From the NCBI RefSeq assembly GCF_900631955.1, contig NZ_UZWD01000004.1, positions 1 to 64,000 of the forward strand: a stretch of DNA of 64,000 bases. The letters run 5' to 3'. The notes beneath the pieces were generated by a model. The model saw nothing but the letters and a program-made list of their open reading frames with translations. It searched no databases and had not been told where the DNA came from. Of this stretch, positions 34,968-43,866 are shown in pieces; positions within the stretch are counted from its first letter, which is position 1, and every line of letters starts with the position of its first letter. The position numbers and the translations under genes were made by a program. This DNA is from Devosia equisanguinis. Lineage in GTDB: Bacteria > Pseudomonadota > Alphaproteobacteria > Rhizobiales > Devosiaceae.

Positions 34968-35427
34968 ATCACATCCAAGAGCCAATCATGGCAATCGGAA
35001 TTTAGCCCCTCGGGGGTGAGCCCTTGCAAGCCGGCCAAGTCAGCTTGGTAGACATCATCTTAATAGCGGACTGTCCGGATCCCACCCCCTTATCGCCATT
35101 GCTTCGACTTAGGCGGACCGACTGCTTTTGGGGAATCGGAGTTGCGGTCTGAACGGCAGATATGGGGCGCACTTCAGCCGGTCCGCAAATTCCACGAGCC
35201 GCAGATGGGTCGACGTTTCTTTATATGCCAGTTCGGCCCGCCCGTCACATGGTGCCCAACACGCCGATGAGGCGTTCAAATCAGCCTTGCTACCCGGGGC
35301 CAATACACCCCGTTACCTCCTCGTTTGGTGACGAAAGATCATGGTCTGATAACACTTTTCTAGACTTCCATTGATGTGTTTCCAGATTGCAATCTTTTTC
35401 ACAAAGTTCGATGTGGCATGGGCAACC
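34968..35427. other. Intergenic gap with one hairpin-forming dispersed repeat
   Basis: About 460 bases between the convergent hydantoinase cluster and the KfrA-like gene. The only structure seen is the dispersed repeat at 35113-35186. No gene or clear terminator was recognised. Confidence 0.5.
35113..35186 (-). repeat. Copy of dispersed repeat closed by an 8-base stem
   Basis: GCGGACCG (35113-35120) and CGGTCCGC (35179-35186) bracket the unit. Inside, the minus strand of 35147-35171 reads TGCGCCCCATATCTGCCGTT followed by CAGA. This copy shows best that the unit can fold as one 74-base stem-loop. Confidence 0.6.
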
Positions 35428-36009
35428 TTAGGTGCTTGCCCGATCCGTCTTCGCGTCTGTCAGGCGCTGAGCGAGCTGCGCAAGTTTTTCGTCGACACCC
35501 TTCATCGCCTCGGAAAGTTGGCTCTGCACCATGGAGTCCCGCTCGGTCAGCTGTGCGGATAGTTTTTCGATTTTCCGCTCCCTGACAGCTAGCTGCCCTT
35601 CGGCGGCCGACAGGGCCTTGTTCGAACGCTCAAGGTCATTGCCGAGTTCGGCAACTCGCTCTTCCAGCGCAGCGTTGGCCGCTCCTAGCGCCTCAACCTC
35701 GGCCTCGAGGTCACCAAGCATCCGGTGCAGGCGCGCAATCTGATCGCGGGTTCGCGCCGCTTCAGCTTTACTGCCCTCTGCAAAGATCTGCGCGATGACC
35801 GGCCGGACCAGATCGAGGATGCCAGCCGGAAGGTCGGTCACCGGCTGCTGCGGCTCCTGACGCAACGTTTTCATGTGCTTCAAGACTGTCGGTTTCGAGC
35901 CACCGCCGATGGCGGCAATGACGGCGTCTGCCGTGGCGCGTTGGTGGTCAAGATGGAGCTGGGCCACGGCGGCACGGACTTTTTCGAGGCTAGCGATTTC
36001 TGCGTTCAT
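35428..36009 (-). CDS. KfrA-like DNA-binding coiled-coil protein
   Basis: 193 residues from the second of two adjacent ATGs, which is better spaced from AGGAG. Residues about 1-55 match the KfrA N-terminal DNA-binding domain (VRAAVAQL, ADAVIAAIGGGSKPTVLKHMKTL). Residues about 85-185 form a long heptad-rich coiled coil. KfrA proteins are encoded by broad-host-range plasmids; they repress their own promoter and help plasmid maintenance through higher-order coiled-coil assemblies. The upstream palindrome at 36041-36061 fits autoregulation. It is a hint of plasmid ancestry for this region, though chromosomal KfrA-like genes exist. Confidence 0.82.
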   Translation of the reverse strand: MNAEIASLEKVRAAVAQLHLDHQRATADAVIAAIGGGSKPTVLKHMKTLRQEPQQPVTDLPAGILDLVRPVIAQIFAEGSKAEAARTRDQIARLHRMLGDLEAEVEALGAANAALEERVAELGNDLERSNKALSAAEGQLAVRERKIEKLSAQLTERDSMVQSQLSEAMKGVDEKLAQLAQRLTDAKTDRAST

Positions 36010-36038
36010 CATGAGCTCCTGATGTTTAGGGGTTTAGC

Positions 36039-36061
36039 ATAGTATGGTTTAGAACCGTACT
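36039..36061 (-). promoter_or_regulatory. Near-perfect palindrome over the kfrA-like promoter
   Basis: Arms AGTATGGTT (36041-36049) and AACCGTACT (36053-36061) surround TAG, with one mismatched pair. On the minus strand TACTAT (plus coordinates 36039-36044) could be the -10 element of the kfrA-like gene, so an operator here would block its own promoter. Confidence 0.6.
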
Positions 36062-36115
36062 GTAATGCGGGGTGACGTTGTTGCTGTACCGCGACTATGC
36101 TCGGACCGGCTGGAT

Positions 36116-36415
36116 TCAATGGAGGGTCTCTCCGCGTTGCGGGCCGAGCCGGTAGTATCGGCTGATTGTGCGTGCCCAGCCCTCGCGGACATCGGCTGCC
36201 AGCACCACGGAAGTGCTGCACGGACCGTCCGCGAGCTTTGGATGTCCCCGAACCTGTCCGACCAAGAACATGACACCCGTCGCGGTCCAGCGTGGCTCCC
36301 AGTCCGTCAACAGCGGCGCATTGGACAGATCGTCTGCACTGGGTGAGTGCCCATTGGACAGCTTCTCCCAGTCCTTCAAGGCTCTCTTCAGCGTTTTTGC
36401 GGAGACCCTTTTCAT
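36116..36415 (-). CDS. Small DUF6634-like protein
   Basis: 99 residues. LSNAPLLTDWEP, GQVRGHPKLADG and the C-terminal GWARTISRYYRLG follow the pattern of DUF6634 proteins common on rhizobial plasmids and islands. No enzymatic motif is visible. It overlaps the preceding gene by four bases and ends the operon of the AAA protease. The function is unknown. Confidence 0.65.
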   Translation of the reverse strand: MKRVSAKTLKRALKDWEKLSNGHSPSADDLSNAPLLTDWEPRWTATGVMFLVGQVRGHPKLADGPCSTSVVLAADVREGWARTISRYYRLGPQRGETLH

Positions 36416-37017
36416 GACCAGGCCGCCTTGGCGTGTTCACGGCAACGCACGCTCCACCAGCCGAGATCCTTACGCACATACCCCTGCGCACCGCACATTT
36501 CGCAGAGGTGGCCGGAGATGTGTTCAGCCGCCGAGATGATTTCGTCGCCAAGGTCCGGCAGGTCGCCATACCAATAGAAGCGCAGCGTGCCGAACTTCTC
36601 TTTGATCTGGCTTGGTGCCCATTCTCTGGTGGATGCGATCTCATGGAGCCAAGAAAAGGTGGCGTCCAAAAGATCGGTCCAACCAGGACCGCATTCAAAG
36701 CCAACCACTGCCGTGGCGTGCTTTCGGTGAAGGGCTTGCAGGTCTCGATCCTCCGGCGGCCACCCCTTGGGATCAAAGGGCGCCGACCGGTTCCACCGCA
36801 GGCGCTGCATACGCACAATTAGCTCCACCAGCGTTTCGCGGAGGAAGGGCGGATGAGGGGAAAAGCCCGATCCGCCGATGGCATTGACGGGCCGCCCTGG
36901 CGCGATATGGGCAGTCAAAGTGTCAGGGGAGGCCCCTACGACGGCCAGGGACACCAGAGCGGGATCCTCGGCGAGACAGGCTTCGATCAAAGCCCTGGTT
37001 TCGGCGGCGATGCTCAT
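36412..37017 (-). CDS. Unknown protein with C-terminal zinc-ribbon-like motif
   Basis: 201 residues. The central segment IKEKFGTLRFYWYG and the C-terminal HLCEMCGAQGYVR...VRCREHA (CxxC, then CxxH) are found together in phage- and plasmid-encoded proteins of unknown function; four ligands suit a structural zinc. It overlaps the AAA protease gene by four bases upstream and the DUF6634-like gene by four bases downstream, so all three are translationally coupled. Confidence 0.68.
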   Translation of the reverse strand: MSIAAETRALIEACLAEDPALVSLAVVGASPDTLTAHIAPGRPVNAIGGSGFSPHPPFLRETLVELIVRMQRLRWNRSAPFDPKGWPPEDRDLQALHRKHATAVVGFECGPGWTDLLDATFSWLHEIASTREWAPSQIKEKFGTLRFYWYGDLPDLGDEIISAAEHISGHLCEMCGAQGYVRKDLGWWSVRCREHAKAAWS

Positions 37018-38975
37018 GATGAGGCCTCCGCCAGAGACGGGGTCCCGTCATGGTCGGATGGCAGATCGGGCAGAGTGGTTTCGGGTGCATCGAGGATTTC
37101 GTGGAGACGCTCACCGGTAATGACCCGTTCGTCGATCAGGACGTCGACCAGGCGGGCAATGTCATTCTGGCGGCGGATGACGATTTCCGTGGCCCGCTTG
37201 AGAAAGCGGTTGAGTTCGATGTCGATGACCACGGCCAGCGGAACACCATTCTTGAAGTCCCGATAGTCGGTGTTCTTCGCTGTCCGCAGTGAACCATAGA
37301 GACCGAAGTCCAACATGGCCGCGCGCAACAGGGAGTTGACGCTTTCAAGGTCTGCCGCGGCCCCGGCATGGCCTCCAGAGCCCAAAGCCTCGTCGGCAGC
37401 TCGACCGCCCAGCATCATTGTGCCGGTGCGCTCAATCTGTTCTCGGGTGAGAAGACCGGTGTCGCCATCACCGGTGGTCACATAGCCGCCAATGGCGCCC
37501 ATGCTCAGGATAGACACTTCCTGGACAGGCAGCCCCAGTTCAATCGCAACCACAGCGTGACCGGCCTCATGCAGGGCTACAGCACGGTCCTTGTGCGGCG
37601 ATCGGCCATCGGGCGGCGCGACCAGGTCCAAAACGTCGCGCAGGACCAGAGGGCGCCCCGCTTTTTGGGCCTGTGCCAGGGCAGTTTCGCACCAGCTCTT
37701 GATGCGCGCCGGACTGGCACCAATCGCCAGCCGTGCCAGCTGGACCACTGCGGATGTCGGCAGCCTGTCCCCAAGGAAACAAGCAAACAATCGCTGACGA
37801 TCCATGGCATCTGGCAAGAGGACCGGCACCCGCCGCTCCAGCCGGCCGGGACGGATGAGCGCACCATCCAGCTTTTCAAAGTGATTTGTCGCGCCGAGCA
37901 GCAGGATGGGTTTTCCCGCATGCCGAAGCTTGTCGATCTCTGTGAGAACGAAAGTGACGACGGGCGTCCACCACTGGCTATCCTTTTCATCCATGGCAGC
38001 GCGATTGGGCAGACTATCGATTTCGTCGATCAGACCGACGACCGGCGTGGTGGAAAGCGCGATCTCGTCAAAAAACCGTCGGGCCGCGCGAATGACATCA
38101 CCCAGATGTCCGCCGGAACTGGCAAACCATTCGCCGACGGATGTCCGCACAAAAGTCCAATCAGCTGAGCCGGCCAGAGCTTGGGCCAATGTGGTCTTGC
38201 CCGTGCCGGGCGGACCTTCGAGACAGGCATGGACGAGGCTCGTTGACTTGAGCTTTCCCTCTTCCACCTTTTCCATGAGCTCCAGCGTCTCGAAGGCCCA
38301 GCTGGCAACCGAGCGCGTCATGGCCAGGTCCCCAAGGGTTACTGTCGGGCCGGCGCCCACGTCCTTTCGCAGAACCTTGGAAGCCCGACGCAGATTGAAT
38401 ACGCATTCTCGAGCCGAGAGCAGAGGGCGGATCGCCGTGACAAAATTTTTGACGCCCAGACCTTCGATATCGGCACGGTGTAGGCCCCGTACCGACTGGC
38501 CCGTCACGGCCTGGATAGTCTGCCGGACAACGGCCAGGTTCGGCGGTGGGACAGTGATGATGACATCCGCACCAACCAAAGCCTCAGGCACCAGCACGCG
38601 CTCTGGATCCGGGGAGATCAGGATGACCGTGCGCCCCCATTGCAGTTTTGCCAACTCGTGCCGGCCATTAAGGTCCTGCGATTTCCCCGGGCGCGGCAGC
38701 TCGCAATAGGCTTCGACGACCACGTTCCCATCCTGGGACGCGATGTAAGTGTCGAGCAATCGCGCGGTGGCCTCATCCTTGGTCTTGATGATGATGAGCT
38801 TCGCCGCAGCCTTGAACAGCCGGCGCAGCTTGGGCGTAAGAGCCCCGTCGAGCAGGAGCCGGCCCAAAGCCTCACCGGGACGCTCAAGTTCCCGTGGTGC
38901 TGTGGCGGGCTCGATGCCACCGGTGTTGCCGGTAGTGTCCTTGCGGGACTTCCGGTTGAGAGCGGAAAGAGACAT
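37014..38975 (-). CDS. FtsH-like AAA ATPase/zinc metalloprotease without membrane anchor
   Basis: 653 residues. AAA module at about 225-435: Walker A GPPGTGKT (254-261), Walker B VVGLIDEID (312-320), second region of homology around GATNHFEKLDGALIRPGRLE with R375 and R378. The peptidase domain at about 460-640 has HEAGH (469-473) and a probable third ligand Asp542 in GAAADLESV. FtsH proteases have an N-terminal membrane anchor; here residues 1-220 show no transmembrane helix and look like a soluble RecA-like or adaptor domain of unknown origin. It should unfold and degrade cytosolic proteins. It heads a coupled three-gene operon and follows the GIY-YIG/DUF4357 gene by 83 bases. Confidence 0.88.
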   Translation of the reverse strand: MSLSALNRKSRKDTTGNTGGIEPATAPRELERPGEALGRLLLDGALTPKLRRLFKAAAKLIIIKTKDEATARLLDTYIASQDGNVVVEAYCELPRPGKSQDLNGRHELAKLQWGRTVILISPDPERVLVPEALVGADVIITVPPPNLAVVRQTIQAVTGQSVRGLHRADIEGLGVKNFVTAIRPLLSARECVFNLRRASKVLRKDVGAGPTVTLGDLAMTRSVASWAFETLELMEKVEEGKLKSTSLVHACLEGPPGTGKTTLAQALAGSADWTFVRTSVGEWFASSGGHLGDVIRAARRFFDEIALSTTPVVGLIDEIDSLPNRAAMDEKDSQWWTPVVTFVLTEIDKLRHAGKPILLLGATNHFEKLDGALIRPGRLERRVPVLLPDAMDRQRLFACFLGDRLPTSAVVQLARLAIGASPARIKSWCETALAQAQKAGRPLVLRDVLDLVAPPDGRSPHKDRAVALHEAGHAVVAIELGLPVQEVSILSMGAIGGYVTTGDGDTGLLTREQIERTGTMMLGGRAADEALGSGGHAGAAADLESVNSLLRAAMLDFGLYGSLRTAKNTDYRDFKNGVPLAVVIDIELNRFLKRATEIVIRRQNDIARLVDVLIDERVITGERLHEILDAPETTLPDLPSDHDGTPSLAEASS

Positions 38976-39058
38976 GTGCGTTCTCCATCGGCTGCGGCCG
39001 AAGCCGCGCCTTGAACAGAAAATGGGAAAAGGGTTTGGGGTCGGGTGGCGGACGCGCG

Positions 39059-40354
39059 CTAAAGAGCGAGTGCGTCCATCTCACAGTCGTCCGGATTTAT
39101 GGGCTGCCAGCAGGCCAGGCCGAAGCCTTTGCTGCCCGAGACGAAGTGGCCCACAGCGCTGCCGGAGGAAAAGACAACGTCGCGCATCAGGACATAGCAG
39201 CTGCCATCCTCGGCCAGCTCCAACAATCCTGAATGCAGCCATGCCGCGCGCTGGAAGGACGCATTGGCAGATGCGGATTTTACCGTGTCGATGCGCACGT
39301 CGCTGCCGCGCAGCAGCAACCAGGTCCCGTCGTCACGCTCTGCCGCCAATGCCGTCAGACCGCGATAGTTGAGTTCCATCACCCGGCCTTCGGGAATGGA
39401 ATCGAAGGGACGCGGGGCTCCGAGGCGATCGGGTTCCGCGCGGGGACCAGCCAGCCGCTGGCGCACCGAACCCTCAAGGAACATGATGCCGGCCTGGCGC
39501 AGGGCCAGAACCACCTGCGCGGTGAACTGAACCAGCTGATCGTAGCGTTCGACGCTGATCGGGGCGCCGTCGGGCTGCTTGTTGACCACGCTGAAGCCGG
39601 CATCGTCCGACACATAGGCCCAAAGAATGCGCTCGAGGGCGAGCCCGTCTTCTTCACTCAAACTATTGTTCGCGTCAGTGATCACCAAGATGGTGTCAGG
39701 CAAAGCATCCATCTGTTTGCCCATGGCGATGCGGAACCCGACGTCGCCGCCAAAGCCAACATATGCTTCTGCGCCGCAGAGCTGGATATAGACACCAGGC
39801 TGCTGCAGGCCAGGGGCATATTTGAAGGCAGCACGATGCCTGCCGGCCCCACGAAGGATCCGCGGCTGCAGAGTCGACGAGGGCACCTGCACAAGGTCTG
39901 GCGGCAGCTCAGCGTCGGCATTGCCCACAAAGTCGGTCCACTGCGCAGTTGCGAGCTTGTCCTCCAGGCTTTCGCTCGAAGGCACCGGTGAAGGAGCCGC
40001 GTCAACCGGGACAGGGTCATCGGATTGGTCGGACGGCAGCCGTCGTGCCAATACCGTGTGGGCATCGACGATGCCTTCCGACAGCACCGCCAGGGCGCCG
40101 GCAGCGACCAGGGCGAAGATGGCGCTGACAGGATCGTCATGTCCGGGAAGCTCGGCAACAATGTCGCCGATACACGCCGAGCCGGTCGCATCGACCACGG
40201 ACAGGATCTGCACCTGGACACTGGGCGTCAGCGTCGGGTGGCTGATCAGCCCGGGATGCGAAAGATCGGCACCGCCCGATGCGGGCAGATCAGATGTTGC
40301 GGATAGGGGGTTGCGTGCAGCCGTGCGGCCGCTAGAAGTGGCAATAGCCTTCAT
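39059..40354 (-). CDS. Winged-helix/GIY-YIG-like/DUF4357 protein
   Basis: 431 residues from the ATG at 40354 (the frame is open further upstream, but GAGG precedes this ATG). Residues about 40-105 look like a winged helix. At about 185-245 a GIY-YIG-like core is visible: GVY (187-189), YVG (198-200), R208 and a downstream glutamate (E241). The C-terminal 75 residues end in DVVFSSGSAVGHFVSGSKGF..W, the pattern of DUF4357, which often follows GIY-YIG domains. A nuclease is plausible, but activity is not certain because the core is diverged. It lies directly upstream of the soluble FtsH-like protease on the same strand. Confidence 0.6.
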   Translation of the reverse strand: MKAIATSSGRTAARNPLSATSDLPASGGADLSHPGLISHPTLTPSVQVQILSVVDATGSACIGDIVAELPGHDDPVSAIFALVAAGALAVLSEGIVDAHTVLARRLPSDQSDDPVPVDAAPSPVPSSESLEDKLATAQWTDFVGNADAELPPDLVQVPSSTLQPRILRGAGRHRAAFKYAPGLQQPGVYIQLCGAEAYVGFGGDVGFRIAMGKQMDALPDTILVITDANNSLSEEDGLALERILWAYVSDDAGFSVVNKQPDGAPISVERYDQLVQFTAQVVLALRQAGIMFLEGSVRQRLAGPRAEPDRLGAPRPFDSIPEGRVMELNYRGLTALAAERDDGTWLLLRGSDVRIDTVKSASANASFQRAAWLHSGLLELAEDGSCYVLMRDVVFSSGSAVGHFVSGSKGFGLACWQPINPDDCEMDALAL

Positions 40355-40667
40355 CTTACTGTACCTCAGTTTGATGTCGGTCAGGTCGGCAGGGTGTTGC
40401 AAGCGCCCTGTCGGCCGCCTCAAAAATAGAAGCGGTTCCAACCGTTTCGACGCCGGGATTGGCATCGTCTGAAAAGGCTGCGGGATCCATTTTCGCTTGG
40501 CAATCCCCATTCTGCGCCAGCGTGAATCGTGGTTAATTTTTGGTTTCGGGCCGCCGAACGCGTGGGGTGGAGAATAGATTAAGCGGTAGAAGGGGCGCTA
40601 TTTTTTGGCTTTGCTCCGGTTCAAATCGATCAGCACCGCTCAGCGCTTGGTCAGCCTCTCCATACCT

Positions 40668-41414
40668 TTAGGTCTCTGCCACTGGGCATCGTCTCGTCCC
40701 GTCATCGGCCCAGTTGCTACTTACCAACCTCATGAACGCTGGCGGCGCGCCGCGGAAAATCCTCAGGTCGATCGGGTCGTCGCGCTCATTCCGGAACATT
40801 CGGCTTTGGGTGGCGAGCTGGTATTTGCCGTGCGGCGTCAGGAAGACCACAATCTCACCTTTGCCGGCATAACTGAGGTAGATGTGTTCAGCCGAGGTCG
40901 TGCACCACTTTGTGCCCAGGCCCCAGAACCGGGCTGCCGCAAAACCCTTCAGCCGCACCACTATCCACTTGCCATCGCGGTAGAGAAATTCGGATTGGCG
41001 ATAGGCTTCTGCTTTAAGGCTTTCGCGTTCCCTGCGCCGGTGCGTTTCGGCAATGCGGGTTGGAATGATTGACCTCAGGTCATCCACTGTTCGGTACTGA
41101 CCGATATCACGCCGCTCAACGGGCAGCCGGTCTTTGAGGTCATGGAATCGAGCAAGCGCCCGCCGGACGTCTTCCAACTGCATGAGGTCCACGCTCGTCC
41201 GAAAGCCTCTTTGGTCCCAGAGCCGGCGGCGCCATCGGGAAAGCCAGCCGTGGTAGAGGCCCTCGGAGGGGTCGAACTGGCAGATCAGCGGAAAGACACG
41301 TTTTTCGCGTCCGACCGACAGATACGGGTCCAGGTTTTCCCGGCCCGCGCGGACCCAGGTCGCCTGCAGATGGTCGATCAGAACAAAATCGGCGCGGTTG
41401 AGATTCGTAGGCAT
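40668..41414 (-). CDS. Unknown protein with GTKWCT motif
   Basis: 248 residues from the ATG at 41414, which begins MPTNLNRADF. The C-terminal half, RFWGLGTKWCTTS, then YAGKGEIVVFL, then KYQLATQ, is a combination I associate with phage and plasmid proteins of unknown function. The N-terminal half is rich in arginine and tryptophan. No catalytic assignment is possible. It is co-oriented with the GIY-YIG/DUF4357 gene but 313 bases upstream of it, so probably separately transcribed. Confidence 0.6.
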   Translation of the reverse strand: MPTNLNRADFVLIDHLQATWVRAGRENLDPYLSVGREKRVFPLICQFDPSEGLYHGWLSRWRRRLWDQRGFRTSVDLMQLEDVRRALARFHDLKDRLPVERRDIGQYRTVDDLRSIIPTRIAETHRRRERESLKAEAYRQSEFLYRDGKWIVVRLKGFAAARFWGLGTKWCTTSAEHIYLSYAGKGEIVVFLTPHGKYQLATQSRMFRNERDDPIDLRIFRGAPPAFMRLVSSNWADDGTRRCPVAET

Positions 41415-42076
41415 GCCGCATGGTGACTGCCGGTGGTTCCGAGGTGCCACCACCCGGATTGTGGATCCCCAGGATCACGCGCTTGACGTGGCTTTAGGAG
41501 AGGTTGCAGACCAGACTTTGCTCGGTGGAGGAACAACAGCGGAGGACAAAGGCCGAAAGCCTGGCCCACTACTGTGCGGATGATCAATGGCAATGAGTCG
41601 GGATTGTTCGCAAAAGGATCCTGAAATACAAGTGTGGAGACTTTTGAGTTGCGGACGGGCTGAACGCGCCCCATTCCGGCCGTTCAGACCAAGTTGCCGA
41701 GTTCCCGAAACCAGCCGTTTCGCGTCTTCTGTTCTAAGGCGAAGGCCGGTGGCCAGTGGAAGGTCGGTTTCGGTCGGGTTATTTACAAGCGCAGGCAGTA
41801 GAGGACCATAAGATTCGAGGCCGGAACCTTACAGCCGGCTATGGGACGCCAGATGCCGATGCATCACACCTTGGGGGACGCGTGACTGACGAACTACTTG
41901 CCGGCACACCCGAGGCGGCCGCGAAACTATGTTCCGTTATGACAACTCCCGCTCGGAACCAACGCGCTCCTACCTTCACCTTGCAACGTGTCTGAACGAT
42001 TCCTAAGATTTCGGCTGAGCATGCGGCAACCCGCGAAATGGGCCTGTAGTCAGAACCGGAGCCACTGCAGACACAA
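41415..42076. other. Intergenic gap with one dispersed repeat
   Basis: About 660 bases without a convincing gene. It contains a near-perfect copy of the dispersed repeat at 41662-41690, followed by GTTCCCGAAACCAGCCGTTT, a trailing element of the unit. Nothing else was recognised. Confidence 0.5.
41662..41690 (+). repeat. Copy of dispersed intergenic repeat (reference copy)
   Basis: This copy reads GCGCCCCATTCCGGCCGTTC with AGACC following and GAAC before. It is one of the two best-preserved copies and serves as the reference for the family. Confidence 0.7.
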
Positions 42077-42430
42077 ATGGATAGTCAAGAGCTTAGCAAG
42101 TATGGCCATGTATTCCGTCCCGGCCTGTTTCGGCGCAGACAGGCGTTCTGGCTCAACGGTGATATCCTGCACTGGCGCAAAGGAACTAGCAGGGGACACA
42201 TCGCCCTGACAGGGGTTGTGGACCTAACTTTGGTTCAAAAGGACTTCGGCAACACCTGCAGACTGATCGATCTCAACGGACGCCGCCACCATATTTCCGA
42301 AAGGCATTGGTTCGGTTGGGATGTGGACGAGCGCCATCGCTTTGGTACCAGCGAACTTCGAAGCGTCACCTTTAACTCGCTTGTCTCAGCTATTAAGCGC
42401 CGGTCATTCAAGAAGACAGCGGCCCGCTAA
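42077..42430 (+). CDS. Small unknown protein, possibly PH-like
   Basis: 117 residues on the plus strand amid leftward genes. The alternation (FWLNGDILHWRKGTSRGHIALTGVVDLTL, shown as a landmark at 24-52; then CRLIDLNGRRHHIS) resembles a short beta-sandwich of the bacterial PH-like kind, ending in a helix with basic residues. I do not recognise the family. It has good coding character and an upstream purine-rich stretch. Confidence 0.55.
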   Translation: MDSQELSKYGHVFRPGLFRRRQAFWLNGDILHWRKGTSRGHIALTGVVDLTLVQKDFGNTCRLIDLNGRRHHISERHWFGWDVDERHRFGTSELRSVTFNSLVSAIKRRSFKKTAAR

Positions 42431-42769
42431 AGGCATTTGTAACACTCGGCGGCCAACGTAAGCGGCTCGGTGGCATCAAATACGTTCGACGGTGCTAATG
42501 CCGAACTCACCGATGTCGCCAACGTCGGCCCCGCTTGAGCCGGAATACAGTTGCCGGACGAATGGCAGGTTCGGGCGCTTCGCTGCCCACCCGAATGATG
42601 GACTTTGGGGGTCGGCACCTGCCAATCGGCAACGCGCCTCCATCCAGCCATAGAGGCTGGTCGCACAACTTTCCGGAAGCAGCCACAGTGCATGAGCAAG
42701 TGACCTTTCCACCTCCAGCGGGGCCGACAAGCCTGGACCGATCGAGGGCGCTGTGGTGAGCGCCGCCTA
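42431..42769. other. Intergenic gap, no gene recognised
   Basis: About 340 bases between convergent genes. Several stretches (GCTTGAGCCGGAATAC near 42533, and GCACCTGCCAATCGGCAACG near 42617) loosely resemble pieces of the dispersed repeat, but no complete copy is seen. Confidence 0.4.
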
Positions 42770-43501
42770 TTAGCCAACTTTGCGCGCAGTGAACGGCGTG
42801 ACTGTCTTGCACTGCATTCCGGCGATGACGGATGCGGCGGCGGCGTCGAGACCGGGAATGTTGAGGTCGTACTCAAACACAGTGCTGCCGCTGATCTGGG
42901 TGGAGCTGTCGATCTGCATGGTGTGAATGACGCTGGCGCCCGAAGACCCGCCATTGGCGGACATGCGCTCGTCGACCACGACACCGCGCCAGGTCCGCAG
43001 CCCTGTCTTGTTCCAGCGCACCATGCCTGCCGATTCCATGAACAGCTTGTCGGGATGGAACTCGCTGCCCCATTGGATCATCCTGGTCTGGCCGGACATG
43101 CCCCCGGTCGGTACCTGTCCGCTGACCATTTTGCACTGCGAAGTATCCGTCGCGCCGACGCTGATTTGCCAACGCCCGTCCTCCAGCCCGGAATTACTGG
43201 CGACGGCCAGTGGACACGAGCCATCTCCACCATATTTGCGGTCCACTTGGGCCGGTGTCAGATCCTGCCAACTGAACCCGTCATCGTCCTCGACGAGGAT
43301 CATGTCGATTGCGCCCTCGCGGGTTGGAATCTTAAGCGTCGCCTCGACTTCCTCGATCGTTACCGAGCTGACCTTGCAGGTGCAGCCGGAAGACCCACAG
43401 ATCGCCAACTGGACATATTGCGCCTGGGCAGACGCGACCTGCATTAAGAGCCCTGCGGCAAGGCCGAATGCCAGGACACCGCGTCTCGTGAAATTGTGCA
43501 T
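42770..43501 (-). CDS. Exported protein of unknown function
   Basis: 243 residues from the ATG at 43501. Signal peptide about 1-27 (TRRGVLAFGLAAGLLMQVASAQAQ, a landmark, with two arginines that could be Tat-like but lack the full motif). The mature N-terminus has four cysteines close together (ICGSSGCTCK), then two more isolated ones. The rest is beta-rich. The gene is 11 bases downstream of the truncated gene at 43513 and probably formed an operon with it. The family was not recognised; a periplasmic structural or binding role is possible. Confidence 0.65.
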   Translation of the reverse strand: MHNFTRRGVLAFGLAAGLLMQVASAQAQYVQLAICGSSGCTCKVSSVTIEEVEATLKIPTREGAIDMILVEDDDGFSWQDLTPAQVDRKYGGDGSCPLAVASNSGLEDGRWQISVGATDTSQCKMVSGQVPTGGMSGQTRMIQWGSEFHPDKLFMESAGMVRWNKTGLRTWRGVVVDERMSANGGSSGASVIHTMQIDSSTQISGSTVFEYDLNIPGLDAAAASVIAGMQCKTVTPFTARKVG

Positions 43502-43512
43502 GTGCTGGCTCC

Positions 43513-43866
43513 TCAATTGGACAATAGCTGGCGGAACGCTTCGGGCGTGGTGTTGCTGAGATCGATGGGATACACGGCGCCGCTCCGCTCGGGCTGAGCG
43601 GTCGATATCTGTGCGCCGGGCGGGGTCACGCTCAGCGTGTCGAGGATCATTTCGAAGACCACATCGAGCATCATGTCCTGGCCCCGCATATAGCAAAGCT
43701 GGCTGGTGCCGACTGGCTCGCAGCGGCCATTGGATTCGACCCATTGGCGGGGGGTGAGCTCGATCGTGTTGATCGTGCCAAAGCTTTCCCAGAAGAAGCT
43801 GGCGGTTGGCAGATCGCTACCGGCTCCGCCCGCTGTCTCGTAGAAATAGGGCTGGCTCACCGCCAT
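43513..43866 (-). pseudogene. Gene with its 5' end replaced by integrase DNA
   Basis: The open frame gives 117 residues from an ATG at 43866, but that ATG lies within the integrase fragment on the opposite strand. From about SQPYFYETAGG onwards the sequence has coherent coding character with paired cysteines (GRCEPVG and QLCYMRG) like an exported protein, yet no signal peptide is present. I infer that recombination cut off the original start and signal peptide. The downstream exported protein is intact. Confidence 0.6.
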
